The translations under genes were made by a program, and so were the position numbers. A DNA stretch of 45,374 bases, from the NCBI GenBank assembly GCA_018920345.1, contig JAHLMN010000010.1, positions 1-45,374 of the forward strand, read 5' to 3'. This document shows, piece by piece, positions 24,011 to 31,723 of the stretch. This stretch comes from Candidatus Aenigmatarchaeota archaeon (lineage in GTDB: Archaea; Aenigmatarchaeota; Aenigmatarchaeia; CG10238-14). The first letter of the stretch is position 1. The number at the start of each line of letters is the position of its first letter. The notes beneath the pieces were generated by a model. That model made no database searches. It worked only from the letters and a program-made list of their open reading frames with translations, and was not told the origin of the DNA.

Positions 24011-26247
24011 TTTTTTAACCTCTCTTGAAGAGATTTTAAAAACATTTGCTCCTCAATTTCTTCTTTTGCCTTTTGTAACTCAAAATCTTTTCTTATTTCA
24101 GCTAATTCTTTCTTTGTTTCATCTAATAATTTCATAGAAACATCCTTAATTGATTTGATTTCTTGCATCTCCTTTTCTATTTTTTCTGATTTGAACTTTT
24201 CTAAAGAAGACAATCTTTTTTCAATATCTATCATTCTAGAACTGATTATACTTATCTGACCTGCAAATTTATTTAATGCCTCCTCTAATCTAGATAATTT
24301 GTTTTCTCTCTTTTCATAATCCTCCAATTTTATGAACATTTGATCCATAGATTCGATATATTTTGATATCTTTCCTATTTTTCCATTCAAGGAATCTATT
24401 AATTCAATATTCTTAGATGAAACATTCTCTAAATTATGAATTTTTTCAGAAAGATGATTTATAGAATCTACTTTGTTTTTAATCTTGAAAAATTCTTCAT
24501 AAAAATAATTCATCTTTTCAGGATCAAAAAATGAAATTTTATCTGATATATTCTTTATATCCTCAGATATTTTATTTCTAAAATCATTATTTTCTTTTAA
24601 AATATAGTTTATTTTATCTTCAAACTTATTGTTAAGAGAAAAAGAATAGTTTGCTGCTTCAGATAATTTTTTACTAACATCATTCAAAGCTGTCTCTATA
24701 TTAGAAATTTTATTTTCTATATTGCCTCTTTCTGTTTTGATTCTTTCTTGTATCTTTCTCTCTATTATCTCATCTATTCTTTCTAGATCTTTTTTAACAT
24801 CATCTAAGACAAAATCCATTTTTCTATTTAAATCATCTTTTATTTTTGTATAATATCCTAGAATTGTATTCAAGTTTGAATGAATAACTCTATTTTCTTC
24901 AATAACAGATTTTATTTTTAATTCTATATCACTTATTCTTGTTTCAAAAGATCCCTTTTCTGTTAAAGTATCTTCTTGTATAGAATTTAACCTCTCTTCT
25001 AAATTAAATGTCTTTTTATCAATGAAACCGGTTAAATCATCCACTCTTTTTCTATTCAACTCCTCAGATAATTTTATCTTATCTTCCAAATCTTGTTTTA
25101 AATCAACAATTTTACTATTGAACTTTTCATTAAATTCATTAAGCCTAGAATCAAAACCATTTATAATAGTATTAAACATTTTATTAAGAGTAACTAGCTC
25201 TTTGTATTCATCATCTAGTCTATCTAACTCTGTGTGAAACTCTACTATTTTATCGTTTAAATATATTTTCATCTCATCTATTCTATTAGAGTAATTTTCA
25301 TTGCTTGCTCTCAATGATTCTTCTATTTTTTGTCTAAATTCAGAAAAGGATTCTTTGAATTTTTTTTCTAAATCAAAATATCTACTTTCATTTAATTTTT
25401 CAAAAGAATCTATTTTAGAATTTAATGAATTTATAATACCATTAAAATATCCATAAGCATCATCAATTTTACTTTTTACATTATTTTCCAAGTTTTGAAT
25501 TTTACTATCTGTTTCTATACTTATTTTTTCTATTTCTTTTTTCAAATTATCTTCAGAAGCATTAATTTTGTCAGATAAAGTCAATACATTTGCTCCTATT
25601 TTTTCATCCATTAAATCTATTTCTTTTTGTATTTTAGCCCCAAGATCTTCATTTATCAAGTCCACTTTATTGTTAAATATCTCAAAAAGAGACAATAGCT
25701 CTTTTCTTGTATTATCCAATATTGCTGTTAACTCTGTTATTTGATTATTTATAGAACTTATAGAATTGTCAAAAGATGTTTTGTCAACCTTAATTTCATT
25801 AAACTCTATCAGTTTCTCATCTAATCTTTTATCAAACTCAAACAAATTTTCATTTACTAATTCAGTTGCACCAATTATTTTCTTATTGAATTCATCTATT
25901 TCTTCTTTTATATCATCTAATCTCTCATCAATCAATTCCCTATGTTTATCTAGATAATCTTTAACATCCTTTTTAGTGTTTTCATAAATATCTTTTATAT
26001 CCCTATCAAAATCCTTTTTTATATCAGAAAGCTCTAACTTTATTTTTGATAAATAATCTTCTATATCTTTTATTTTCTTTTCTAAATCTTCAATGTTTTT
26101 TTCAGTATTAATTAACTTGGATGTTGTTCCTTTTTCAAATTTTGATAATTGAAGAAGATGTTTTTTACTTTTTTTTAACTCTTTTTCAATAGAATCTATC
26201 TTATCGTTAATCTTCTTTAACTTATTGTCATCCCCCAATTTCATCAC
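24007..26247 (-). CDS. Long coiled-coil protein 1 of the pilus operon
   Basis: A 746-aa protein that is near-continuous heptad coiled coil, rich in K, E, D, I, L, N and S. It has no Walker A or B motif, so it is not an SMC/Rad50 protein. It has no signal peptide, membrane helix or cysteines to speak of. Semi-regular repeats of the form 'L(D)xKIxxxExxLKKEI' run along its length. It starts 36 nt after the second TadB/TadC-like gene on the same strand and is coupled to the 252-aa coiled-coil gene. A cytoskeletal or scaffold role at the pilus base is inference. Confidence 0.7.
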   Translation of the reverse strand: MMKLGDDNKLKKINDKIDSIEKELKKSKKHLLQLSKFEKGTTSKLINTEKNIEDLEKKIKDIEDYLSKIKLELSDIKKDFDRDIKDIYENTKKDVKDYLDKHRELIDERLDDIKEEIDEFNKKIIGATELVNENLFEFDKRLDEKLIEFNEIKVDKTSFDNSISSINNQITELTAILDNTRKELLSLFEIFNNKVDLINEDLGAKIQKEIDLMDEKIGANVLTLSDKINASEDNLKKEIEKISIETDSKIQNLENNVKSKIDDAYGYFNGIINSLNSKIDSFEKLNESRYFDLEKKFKESFSEFRQKIEESLRASNENYSNRIDEMKIYLNDKIVEFHTELDRLDDEYKELVTLNKMFNTIINGFDSRLNEFNEKFNSKIVDLKQDLEDKIKLSEELNRKRVDDLTGFIDKKTFNLEERLNSIQEDTLTEKGSFETRISDIELKIKSVIEENRVIHSNLNTILGYYTKIKDDLNRKMDFVLDDVKKDLERIDEIIERKIQERIKTERGNIENKISNIETALNDVSKKLSEAANYSFSLNNKFEDKINYILKENNDFRNKISEDIKNISDKISFFDPEKMNYFYEEFFKIKNKVDSINHLSEKIHNLENVSSKNIELIDSLNGKIGKISKYIESMDQMFIKLEDYEKRENKLSRLEEALNKFAGQISIISSRMIDIEKRLSSLEKFKSEKIEKEMQEIKSIKDVSMKLLDETKKELAEIRKDFELQKAKEEIEEQMFLKSLQERLKK

Positions 26248-26283
26248 AAATAAAAAATAGATTTTTTATAATATAAATCCTAA

Positions 26284-27258
26284 TCATATGGGAGATAAAG
26301 CAAAAAATTTAAATATCATTAATTTTGATAAGAAAAATATTCCTATACTTAAAACCAAAAGTATTGGTATATATTTTATCCCTGCTCTTTCTGTACCATC
26401 TTTTATTAACCCTATAAGCAAACCCCCAAATATAGATGTTATAGCTAATGATGATAAAGAATATCTTAACAGAAAAGAATTATCTATTTCTATATTTTGT
26501 ATTTTTATAGGTATTTGGGCTGGCATAGAAACTTTATCTAAGTTTATATTGCTGCTTATAATACTCATAGTTTCAATTAGATGATTACTTGTAGCTAGCA
26601 AAACAGGTGCTCCTATACCAACTGCAAAGAATATAAAAATTGCATAAACCATAACTTGAGCAGATATTTCTTTTTTTATTAATCTTGACTCCCTTATATC
26701 ATTAGCCAAACCATCTAATAAATTCTGCAAACTTCCTCCTTTAGCCATACCCTCTGATAAAAGTTTTACTGTTCTTTCAAGTGTTTTTGAATTAATCCTT
26801 TCTGGAATAACCTTAATTGCATCTTCAATTGATTCACCTGATAGTGTTTTTTTGGCTGCTCTTTTTATCTCTTCCTCTAAAGGCCCAAATTCTGGTCTAG
26901 CTGTAAGCATTAAAGCTTTATCTGGCGTCAAACCCGATCTTATGTTAGAAGAAAATAAGCTTAAAACATCTGGTAGTATTTCATCAGCAAAATTAGCTCT
27001 ACTATCAGCAACAAGAATAAGAGTTACATGCATAAAAACTTCAAAAACAACAAATATTGCTAAGGCAAATATATAGGAAACATTTAACAACCAAAAAAGT
27101 ATATAGAAAGAGATCAAAAGCATCAAACCATACAATATTGTGAATCCAACAAATTTTTCTTCAGGAATTGAAAAGTTTGCATATTTTAAATAACTTTTAA
27201 CCCATTCTCTATAAAATTTTGGCATGAGTTTGTATAAATATCTATATATTCCTATCAT
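26284..27258 (-). CDS. Type II/IV secretion platform protein (TadC/GspF-like)
   Basis: A 324-aa integral membrane protein of the T2SF family. Two membrane helices lie at about residues 38-85. The cytoplasmic T2SF domain follows, with the conserved stretch DEILPDVLSLFSSNIRSGLTPDKAL and GSLQNLLDGLANDIRE. Further helices are near residues 200-220, 270-290 and the C-terminus. With the next T2SF protein it forms the inner-membrane platform turned by the ATPase. It overlaps the upstream T2SF gene by 4 nt. Confidence 0.88.
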   Translation of the reverse strand: MIGIYRYLYKLMPKFYREWVKSYLKYANFSIPEEKFVGFTILYGLMLLISFYILFWLLNVSYIFALAIFVVFEVFMHVTLILVADSRANFADEILPDVLSLFSSNIRSGLTPDKALMLTARPEFGPLEEEIKRAAKKTLSGESIEDAIKVIPERINSKTLERTVKLLSEGMAKGGSLQNLLDGLANDIRESRLIKKEISAQVMVYAIFIFFAVGIGAPVLLATSNHLIETMSIISSNINLDKVSMPAQIPIKIQNIEIDNSFLLRYSLSSLAITSIFGGLLIGLIKDGTERAGIKYIPILLVLSIGIFFLSKLMIFKFFALSPI

Positions 27259-28145
27259 ATCTCCATCGCCGGTCTTCTATTTTTTATCATTCCTATAAAT
27301 GAGAATTGAAAAACAGCAACAGCAAACAATATCAACCAAAATGTTTGCTCGTTTATACCTATACTAACAAATGAAGAAAGAATTAAAAGAAATGTTATAC
27401 CTAGATTAGGTATTATAACTGCTGTCATCATATACATCATTGCTAAAGGATTTAACTGAGAGCCATATCTTCTTATAGCTATTCTTTGCTCATTTGACAA
27501 GCTAGAAACCATTGCTGATAATGTATCGCCTAGATCAGAGCCAGAACGCATAGAGTTTGTAATTTGCCATATTGCCCTTCTAAAATATAAAGATGGGTTT
27601 TTGACAGCTAGTTCTTCTAAACTATCTATTTCAGGTGTGCCAGTAGAAATTTTTTTAATTGCTTTTTTGAATTCTTCTGAAACCAAACCATAATCAGCAT
27701 TTGCAACAGACACTAAACTATCAAATAAAGTGACTCCAGATTTTATTTGTATTTGTAGATGTCTTAAAGCAAAAAGCAAGTTTTTTTCAATTTCTCTTAC
27801 TTTTTTTTCTACCAGCACATTAGGATACATTATTATATTGAATGTAACAACAAAACCAAGAATAAAAGAAAATAGTATGTGAAGATTTAATGCCAAACTC
27901 AAAGAGAATGTTTTTGATATAATAAATAATATTGAAAATACAAGAAAAAACCAAAATATGCCAGCGAAACATGCTATAGATAAATATTCACCAGCATCAG
28001 CATTTATCTCACATCTATCAAGTTGAATACCTAAAGTGGGGAAAAGTTTTGATAATTTTTTTCCAAATCCATAAAAAGGTTTAGCTATTTTTTTAGCTTG
28101 TTGTAAAGGCATTGGTAAAAAAGGTATTGTATTCATTTCAACCAT
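27255..28145 (-). CDS. Type II/IV secretion platform protein (TadB/GspF-like)
   Basis: A 296-aa integral membrane protein. The two helices at about residues 52-105 are followed by the T2SF domain (NLLFALRHLQIQIKSGVTLFDSLVSVAN and MRSGSDLGDTLSAMVSSL). Two C-terminal helices end just before IKNRRPAMEI. It pairs with the adjacent T2SF protein. The ATG at 28145 overlaps the ATPase gene by 13 nt. Confidence 0.88.
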   Translation of the reverse strand: MVEMNTIPFLPMPLQQAKKIAKPFYGFGKKLSKLFPTLGIQLDRCEINADAGEYLSIACFAGIFWFFLVFSILFIISKTFSLSLALNLHILFSFILGFVVTFNIIMYPNVLVEKKVREIEKNLLFALRHLQIQIKSGVTLFDSLVSVANADYGLVSEEFKKAIKKISTGTPEIDSLEELAVKNPSLYFRRAIWQITNSMRSGSDLGDTLSAMVSSLSNEQRIAIRRYGSQLNPLAMMYMMTAVIIPNLGITFLLILSSFVSIGINEQTFWLILFAVAVFQFSFIGMIKNRRPAMEI

Positions 28146-29641
28146 TCTTTTGGAACTATCTTTTCAGGTTTTTCATTTTTTTCAACAATTTTAAGCAAAC
28201 TTTTAGAGTTCATATAATATTCTGCTATTATTTTTCCTACTCCATTAACTGTGTTTACATTGTGTTTCATCATCCATTTTAGCACGTGTTCTCTTTCTTT
28301 TAAGGTTTTTTCAATATCCTTATCACTCATACCCGTATGCATCTTTATCTTATCCAAAAACTTGAATTTTTTAGCTTTTTTATCAAAAGTATCTTTAGCT
28401 GCATTCCAACCAAATAATATGCTTACCTTTTCTTTACTTTCAGGCATAAATTCAGCTATTTGATAAACTCTTCTTCTACCACTTCTTCTATCTCTAAACA
28501 TTACAATATTCAAATCAATTGCATCTAACAAAGATTCTGGAATATTAATAGGCGGATTCGTTAGCCTCTTATATGTCTGCTCAGCTGTATCAGCATGTAC
28601 AGTTGAGTAAACACTATGACCAGTATGCATAGCTTCAAATAACACTTCTGCCTGTCTTTCCTTTCTTATCTCTCCAACTACTATTCTATCAGGTCTCATT
28701 CTTAAACTATTAACAAGCAAAGCAAGCATATCTACTTCTCCTTTTCCTTCAGGATTTGGCTCTCTAGTTGTTAAAGGAACCCAATGTAAAAAATCAGGCA
28801 GACGAAGTTCTCTTGTATCTTCTATACTTATTATTCTATGATTAGGAGGTATAAAGAACATCAATGCATTCAAAAAACTTGTTTTGCCAGAGCCTGTACC
28901 ACCAGAAATTATTACATTCATCTCATATTCTATTGCAAGCCATAACAAAGATATGATATTTGTATCACAAGTGTTGTTTGACATTAAATCTGTTATAGTC
29001 CAAGGGTTTCTTCTAAACATTCTTATAGTAATTGTGTTACCAAAACTTGATATCGGAAATAGTGTAGCATTTACTCTATCACCTGATGTTAAATGTGCAT
29101 CTAACAAAGGATTTAATATGCTTATTTGTCTACCTACCTTTCTACCAACTGTTGATGCATAGTTTTGTATTTGTTGCTCATCTTTCATAAATAAGTTTGT
29201 TTTCAACCATCCGTATTTTTTATGATAAACCCAAACAGGCTCTTTAGAACTATTTATCACTATTTCTTCCAAATTTGGGTCAGAAAGTAAAATCTCTATA
29301 TCACCCAAACCAAGCATTTCATTAACAAGAACCCCCGATAACAATTCTTTTTTCTCTAAAGCAAGATTAGGTAATAATTTGTTTATTAATTGTAAAGATT
29401 TAGTGTAAAATTTTTTCTTTAGTTCTTCTGTGGATGATGGATCTACTAACTCAGAAACTTTTATTTGTAACTCTCCCAATAATCTATCTTTTATCTCATC
29501 TATTATTAATTGTGTGCCTCTTTCTATAGATGGTTTTATTAAATTATAAATAGGAACGAATTCTTCTGGTTTGCGCATTATCTCTACTGTTGCCAAAACC
29601 TTATTGGCATAAACCGTATAGCTTTCTAAAAGCTGTGTCAT
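28133..29641 (-). CDS. Type II/IV secretion system ATPase (TadA/PilB-like)
   Basis: A 502-aa motor ATPase that powers pilus assembly. Motifs: Walker A ISGGTGSGKTSFLNA (about residues 247-257), Asp box IISIEDTRELRLP, Walker B-like RPDRIVVGEIRKERQAEVLFEAM and His box MHTGHSVYSTVHADT. The N-terminal domain contains IEILLSDPNLEEIVIN, typical of the archaeal VirB11/TadA/ArlI clade. It overlaps the CBS-HTH gene by 4 nt and precedes the two T2SF genes. Confidence 0.93.
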   Translation of the reverse strand: MTQLLESYTVYANKVLATVEIMRKPEEFVPIYNLIKPSIERGTQLIIDEIKDRLLGELQIKVSELVDPSSTEELKKKFYTKSLQLINKLLPNLALEKKELLSGVLVNEMLGLGDIEILLSDPNLEEIVINSSKEPVWVYHKKYGWLKTNLFMKDEQQIQNYASTVGRKVGRQISILNPLLDAHLTSGDRVNATLFPISSFGNTITIRMFRRNPWTITDLMSNNTCDTNIISLLWLAIEYEMNVIISGGTGSGKTSFLNALMFFIPPNHRIISIEDTRELRLPDFLHWVPLTTREPNPEGKGEVDMLALLVNSLRMRPDRIVVGEIRKERQAEVLFEAMHTGHSVYSTVHADTAEQTYKRLTNPPINIPESLLDAIDLNIVMFRDRRSGRRRVYQIAEFMPESKEKVSILFGWNAAKDTFDKKAKKFKFLDKIKMHTGMSDKDIEKTLKEREHVLKWMMKHNVNTVNGVGKIIAEYYMNSKSLLKIVEKNEKPEKIVPKEWLK

Positions 29642-30408
29642 GTCTTCACCTTAACCTTAGGCCCTCCTATTAAAGGATAAACAACTTCCACGATACCTTT
29701 ATTTTCTAATATTCTTACTAAATCCTCTAAATCTTTAACATTCATCCTCATTTCTTTAGCCAAAGTGTTTATACCTACTGAGCCTTTCTTTCTTAAAATA
29801 GACAAAAGCAAATCAACATTACTATTTATTACATTCCCTTCACTTTTCTTTACTGCTTTTAGGAAAAATTCTGCAGTCAAACCTTTTACAACATCTTCTC
29901 TTGTAATTATACCAACAGTTTTGTTATTATCATCAACAACTATTAGCCGATCAATTTTATGTTTTATCATCAAATCACTAGCATCTGTTATCCTTTCATT
30001 CTGATTAATTGTTATAGGAGGCGAACTCATAACTTGCTCTACTTTTATATTTTCAAGACCTTCTAGATCTATAAAGTCTTTTTTAGTATCAATTAAATTT
30101 TTTTCCCTCATTACTCTCATTATATCTGTGTCGCTTATTACACCAACTACTTTATTACCTTGCTTGACAGGAACTCCTGTTATTTCAAAATCACCTAATA
30201 ATTCTAAGACTTCTCTTAAATTTTGACCAACTTCTACTACTTTTAAGTTAGTGCTCATTATATTTTTAACAGGAGTTTCTATAGGAACATAACCCTCTTT
30301 TATTTCGTGTTTAACTATTGAATGAATTTTTTCTCTTTTTTGTTGTTTAGAAATTTCCTTTTCTCTTTTTTTTATCTTTTTAATAATCTTCTTTATTTTA
30401 TGCTTCAT
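29638..30408 (-). CDS. CBS-pair protein with C-terminal winged helix
   Basis: A 256-aa protein with a very basic N-terminal helix (about residues 1-30) and two CBS domains. The first contains VKNIMSTNLKVVEVGQNLREVL, the second VEQVMSSPPITINQNERITDAS. A C-terminal winged-helix domain follows (LLLSILRKKGSVGINTLAKEMRM...IVEVVYPLIGGP). CBS pairs sense adenine nucleotides. As first gene of the pilus-assembly operon, it may couple energy state to pilus expression (inference). ATG at 30408 has AGAGGG upstream and ATATTTATAG as TATA. Confidence 0.82.
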   Translation of the reverse strand: MKHKIKKIIKKIKKREKEISKQQKREKIHSIVKHEIKEGYVPIETPVKNIMSTNLKVVEVGQNLREVLELLGDFEITGVPVKQGNKVVGVISDTDIMRVMREKNLIDTKKDFIDLEGLENIKVEQVMSSPPITINQNERITDASDLMIKHKIDRLIVVDDNNKTVGIITREDVVKGLTAEFFLKAVKKSEGNVINSNVDLLLSILRKKGSVGINTLAKEMRMNVKDLEDLVRILENKGIVEVVYPLIGGPKVKVKT

Positions 30409-30469
30409 AAAACCCTCTATAAATATCTAGTTTTCTATTTAATAATAATTAATTGATAAATAATATTAT
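30409..30469. promoter_or_regulatory. Divergent promoter region of the pilus locus
   Basis: The 61-nt AT-rich gap separates the minus-strand assembly operon from the plus-strand minor-pilin operon. ATATTTATAGAGGG (read on the minus strand, about 30418-30431) provides TATA and ribosome-binding site for the CBS-HTH gene. For the plus-strand gene only weak TATA-like runs near 30440-30450 are visible, about 26 nt before the ATG, suggesting a leaderless start. Confidence 0.4.
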
Positions 30470-30880
30470 ATGGCAAAATCCCAAGTAGCAACAGAATATT
30501 TGATAATTGTAGTCGTTGGCCTATTAATTTTAATTCCTATTATTATTTATCTAAATGACGTCTATATCTCTTATAAGGATGAAAGTAAAGTTTCTTCTGC
30601 AAAATTAACAGTAAATAAACTAGCTTCTTTAGCTAACTGGGTTTATTCTCAAGGTGAACCTGCGAGGGCAACTTCACTTATTTATATACCAGAAGGTGTC
30701 GTATCTATAGATTTTTCAGAAAAGATGATAAATTTTAGAATAAAAACAAAAAGTGGTTTTGTTGATGTTAGCGAAAATGCTCCAACTTCAATAGATGGTT
30801 CTTTACCTATACACTCAGGGTATTATAATGTTCTTATATCAGCTACAAATGATACAGTAAAAATAATAGTGGTTGAATGA
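30470..30880 (+). CDS. Pilin-like protein A (class III signal peptide)
   Basis: A 136-aa protein starting MAKSQVATEYLIIVVVGLLI. A lysine-serine-glutamine cleavage region and the +5 glutamate precede a hydrophobic helix to about residue 27, as in archaeal type IV pilins. The rest is a beta-rich head without cysteines. It is the first gene of a five-gene operon with 4- to 11-nt overlaps and is likely a minor pilin. Confidence 0.82.
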   Translation: MAKSQVATEYLIIVVVGLLILIPIIIYLNDVYISYKDESKVSSAKLTVNKLASLANWVYSQGEPARATSLIYIPEGVVSIDFSEKMINFRIKTKSGFVDVSENAPTSIDGSLPIHSGYYNVLISATNDTVKIIVVE

Positions 30881-31263
30881 AAGCGCAAGCGGGAATAGAA
30901 TTTTTGTTCTATATAGCTATAACCCTAATTATTTTAACTCTTTTTCTTTATTCTTCCTACTCTAAACAAGCAGAGCTAACAAGATTAAAAATAGATAATG
31001 AATTAAAGGATTTAGCAAAAAGTGCTGCATTTGAGATCAACTCGGCTGTAAAGGCAGGGGATGGATATGAAAGAAGATTTAATATGAAAGAATATTATTC
31101 AAATGTTAAAGAGTTTAACATTACAATAAAAGAAAATATAGTTGAAGTAAATTTTGGCTCTATTTATCATTATAGCAATCTTCTAACAAAAAATGTTGTA
31201 GGTAATTTTACTTTAGATTGGAATTTTATAAGAAATCAAAATGGTGTTATATATGTCAACTAA
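30877..31263 (+). CDS. Pilin-like protein B (class III signal peptide)
   Basis: A 128-aa protein beginning MKAQAGIEFLFYIAITLIIL, with the KAQ|AGIEF-type cleavage region and the conserved glutamate at mature position 4-5. A hydrophobic helix extends to about residue 25, then a head domain with two N-glycosylation-type sequons. It overlaps the preceding gene by 4 nt (ATGA). Probably a minor pilin. Confidence 0.82.
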   Translation: MKAQAGIEFLFYIAITLIILTLFLYSSYSKQAELTRLKIDNELKDLAKSAAFEINSAVKAGDGYERRFNMKEYYSNVKEFNITIKENIVEVNFGSIYHYSNLLTKNVVGNFTLDWNFIRNQNGVIYVN

Positions 31264-31723
31264 AGCTCAAATAATTTCAAGTGATTTTATTGTTGCAACT
31301 TCAATATTTCTTTTATTTATTGCAATAATATACTCCTTATGGTTAACAAAAACATATTATATAGAGGAAGAAAAAAGGGTTATAGATATAGATGATGCTG
31401 CTATTACTGCTTCTAATATTTGGCTTAGAGAAGGTAATCCAAAATATTGGAATCAAAGTAATATAATTGATTTAGGACTTGAAAACAATAATAGATTAAA
31501 TCAAACGAAGATAGACATGTTAAATGATTTAGGTTATGAAAATGTTAAAAAATTAGCCGGTTTAGAGAGATATGATTTTTTTATGAGAATTTACAACCAA
31601 AATAATCAAACTTTATTTAGCTATGGAAAAATTGAAAATGCAAAAAATATTGCAAAAATAAAAAGAGTTTCTATACTTAATGGAAGTATAGTTTTTTTGG
31701 ATACTATTGTGTGGTCTAAATGA
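31253..31723 (+). CDS. Pilin-like protein C
   Basis: A 156-aa protein beginning MSTKAQIISSDFIVATSIFL; a KAQ|II cleavage site is likely, followed by a hydrophobic helix to about residue 32. The head has no cysteines and several sequons. I chose the ATG at 31253 because GGTG lies 6 nt before it and the resulting signal peptide is short; an ATG at 31241 adds MVLY. It overlaps its neighbours by 11 and 4 nt. Confidence 0.75.
   Translation: MSTKAQIISSDFIVATSIFLLFIAIIYSLWLTKTYYIEEEKRVIDIDDAAITASNIWLREGNPKYWNQSNIIDLGLENNNRLNQTKIDMLNDLGYENVKKLAGLERYDFFMRIYNQNNQTLFSYGKIENAKNIAKIKRVSILNGSIVFLDTIVWSK

Noticed and set aside
24007-26247. SMC/Rad50-like chromosome protein
   Set aside because: No Walker A, signature or Walker B motif at either end; it is coiled coil only and lies in the pilus operon.
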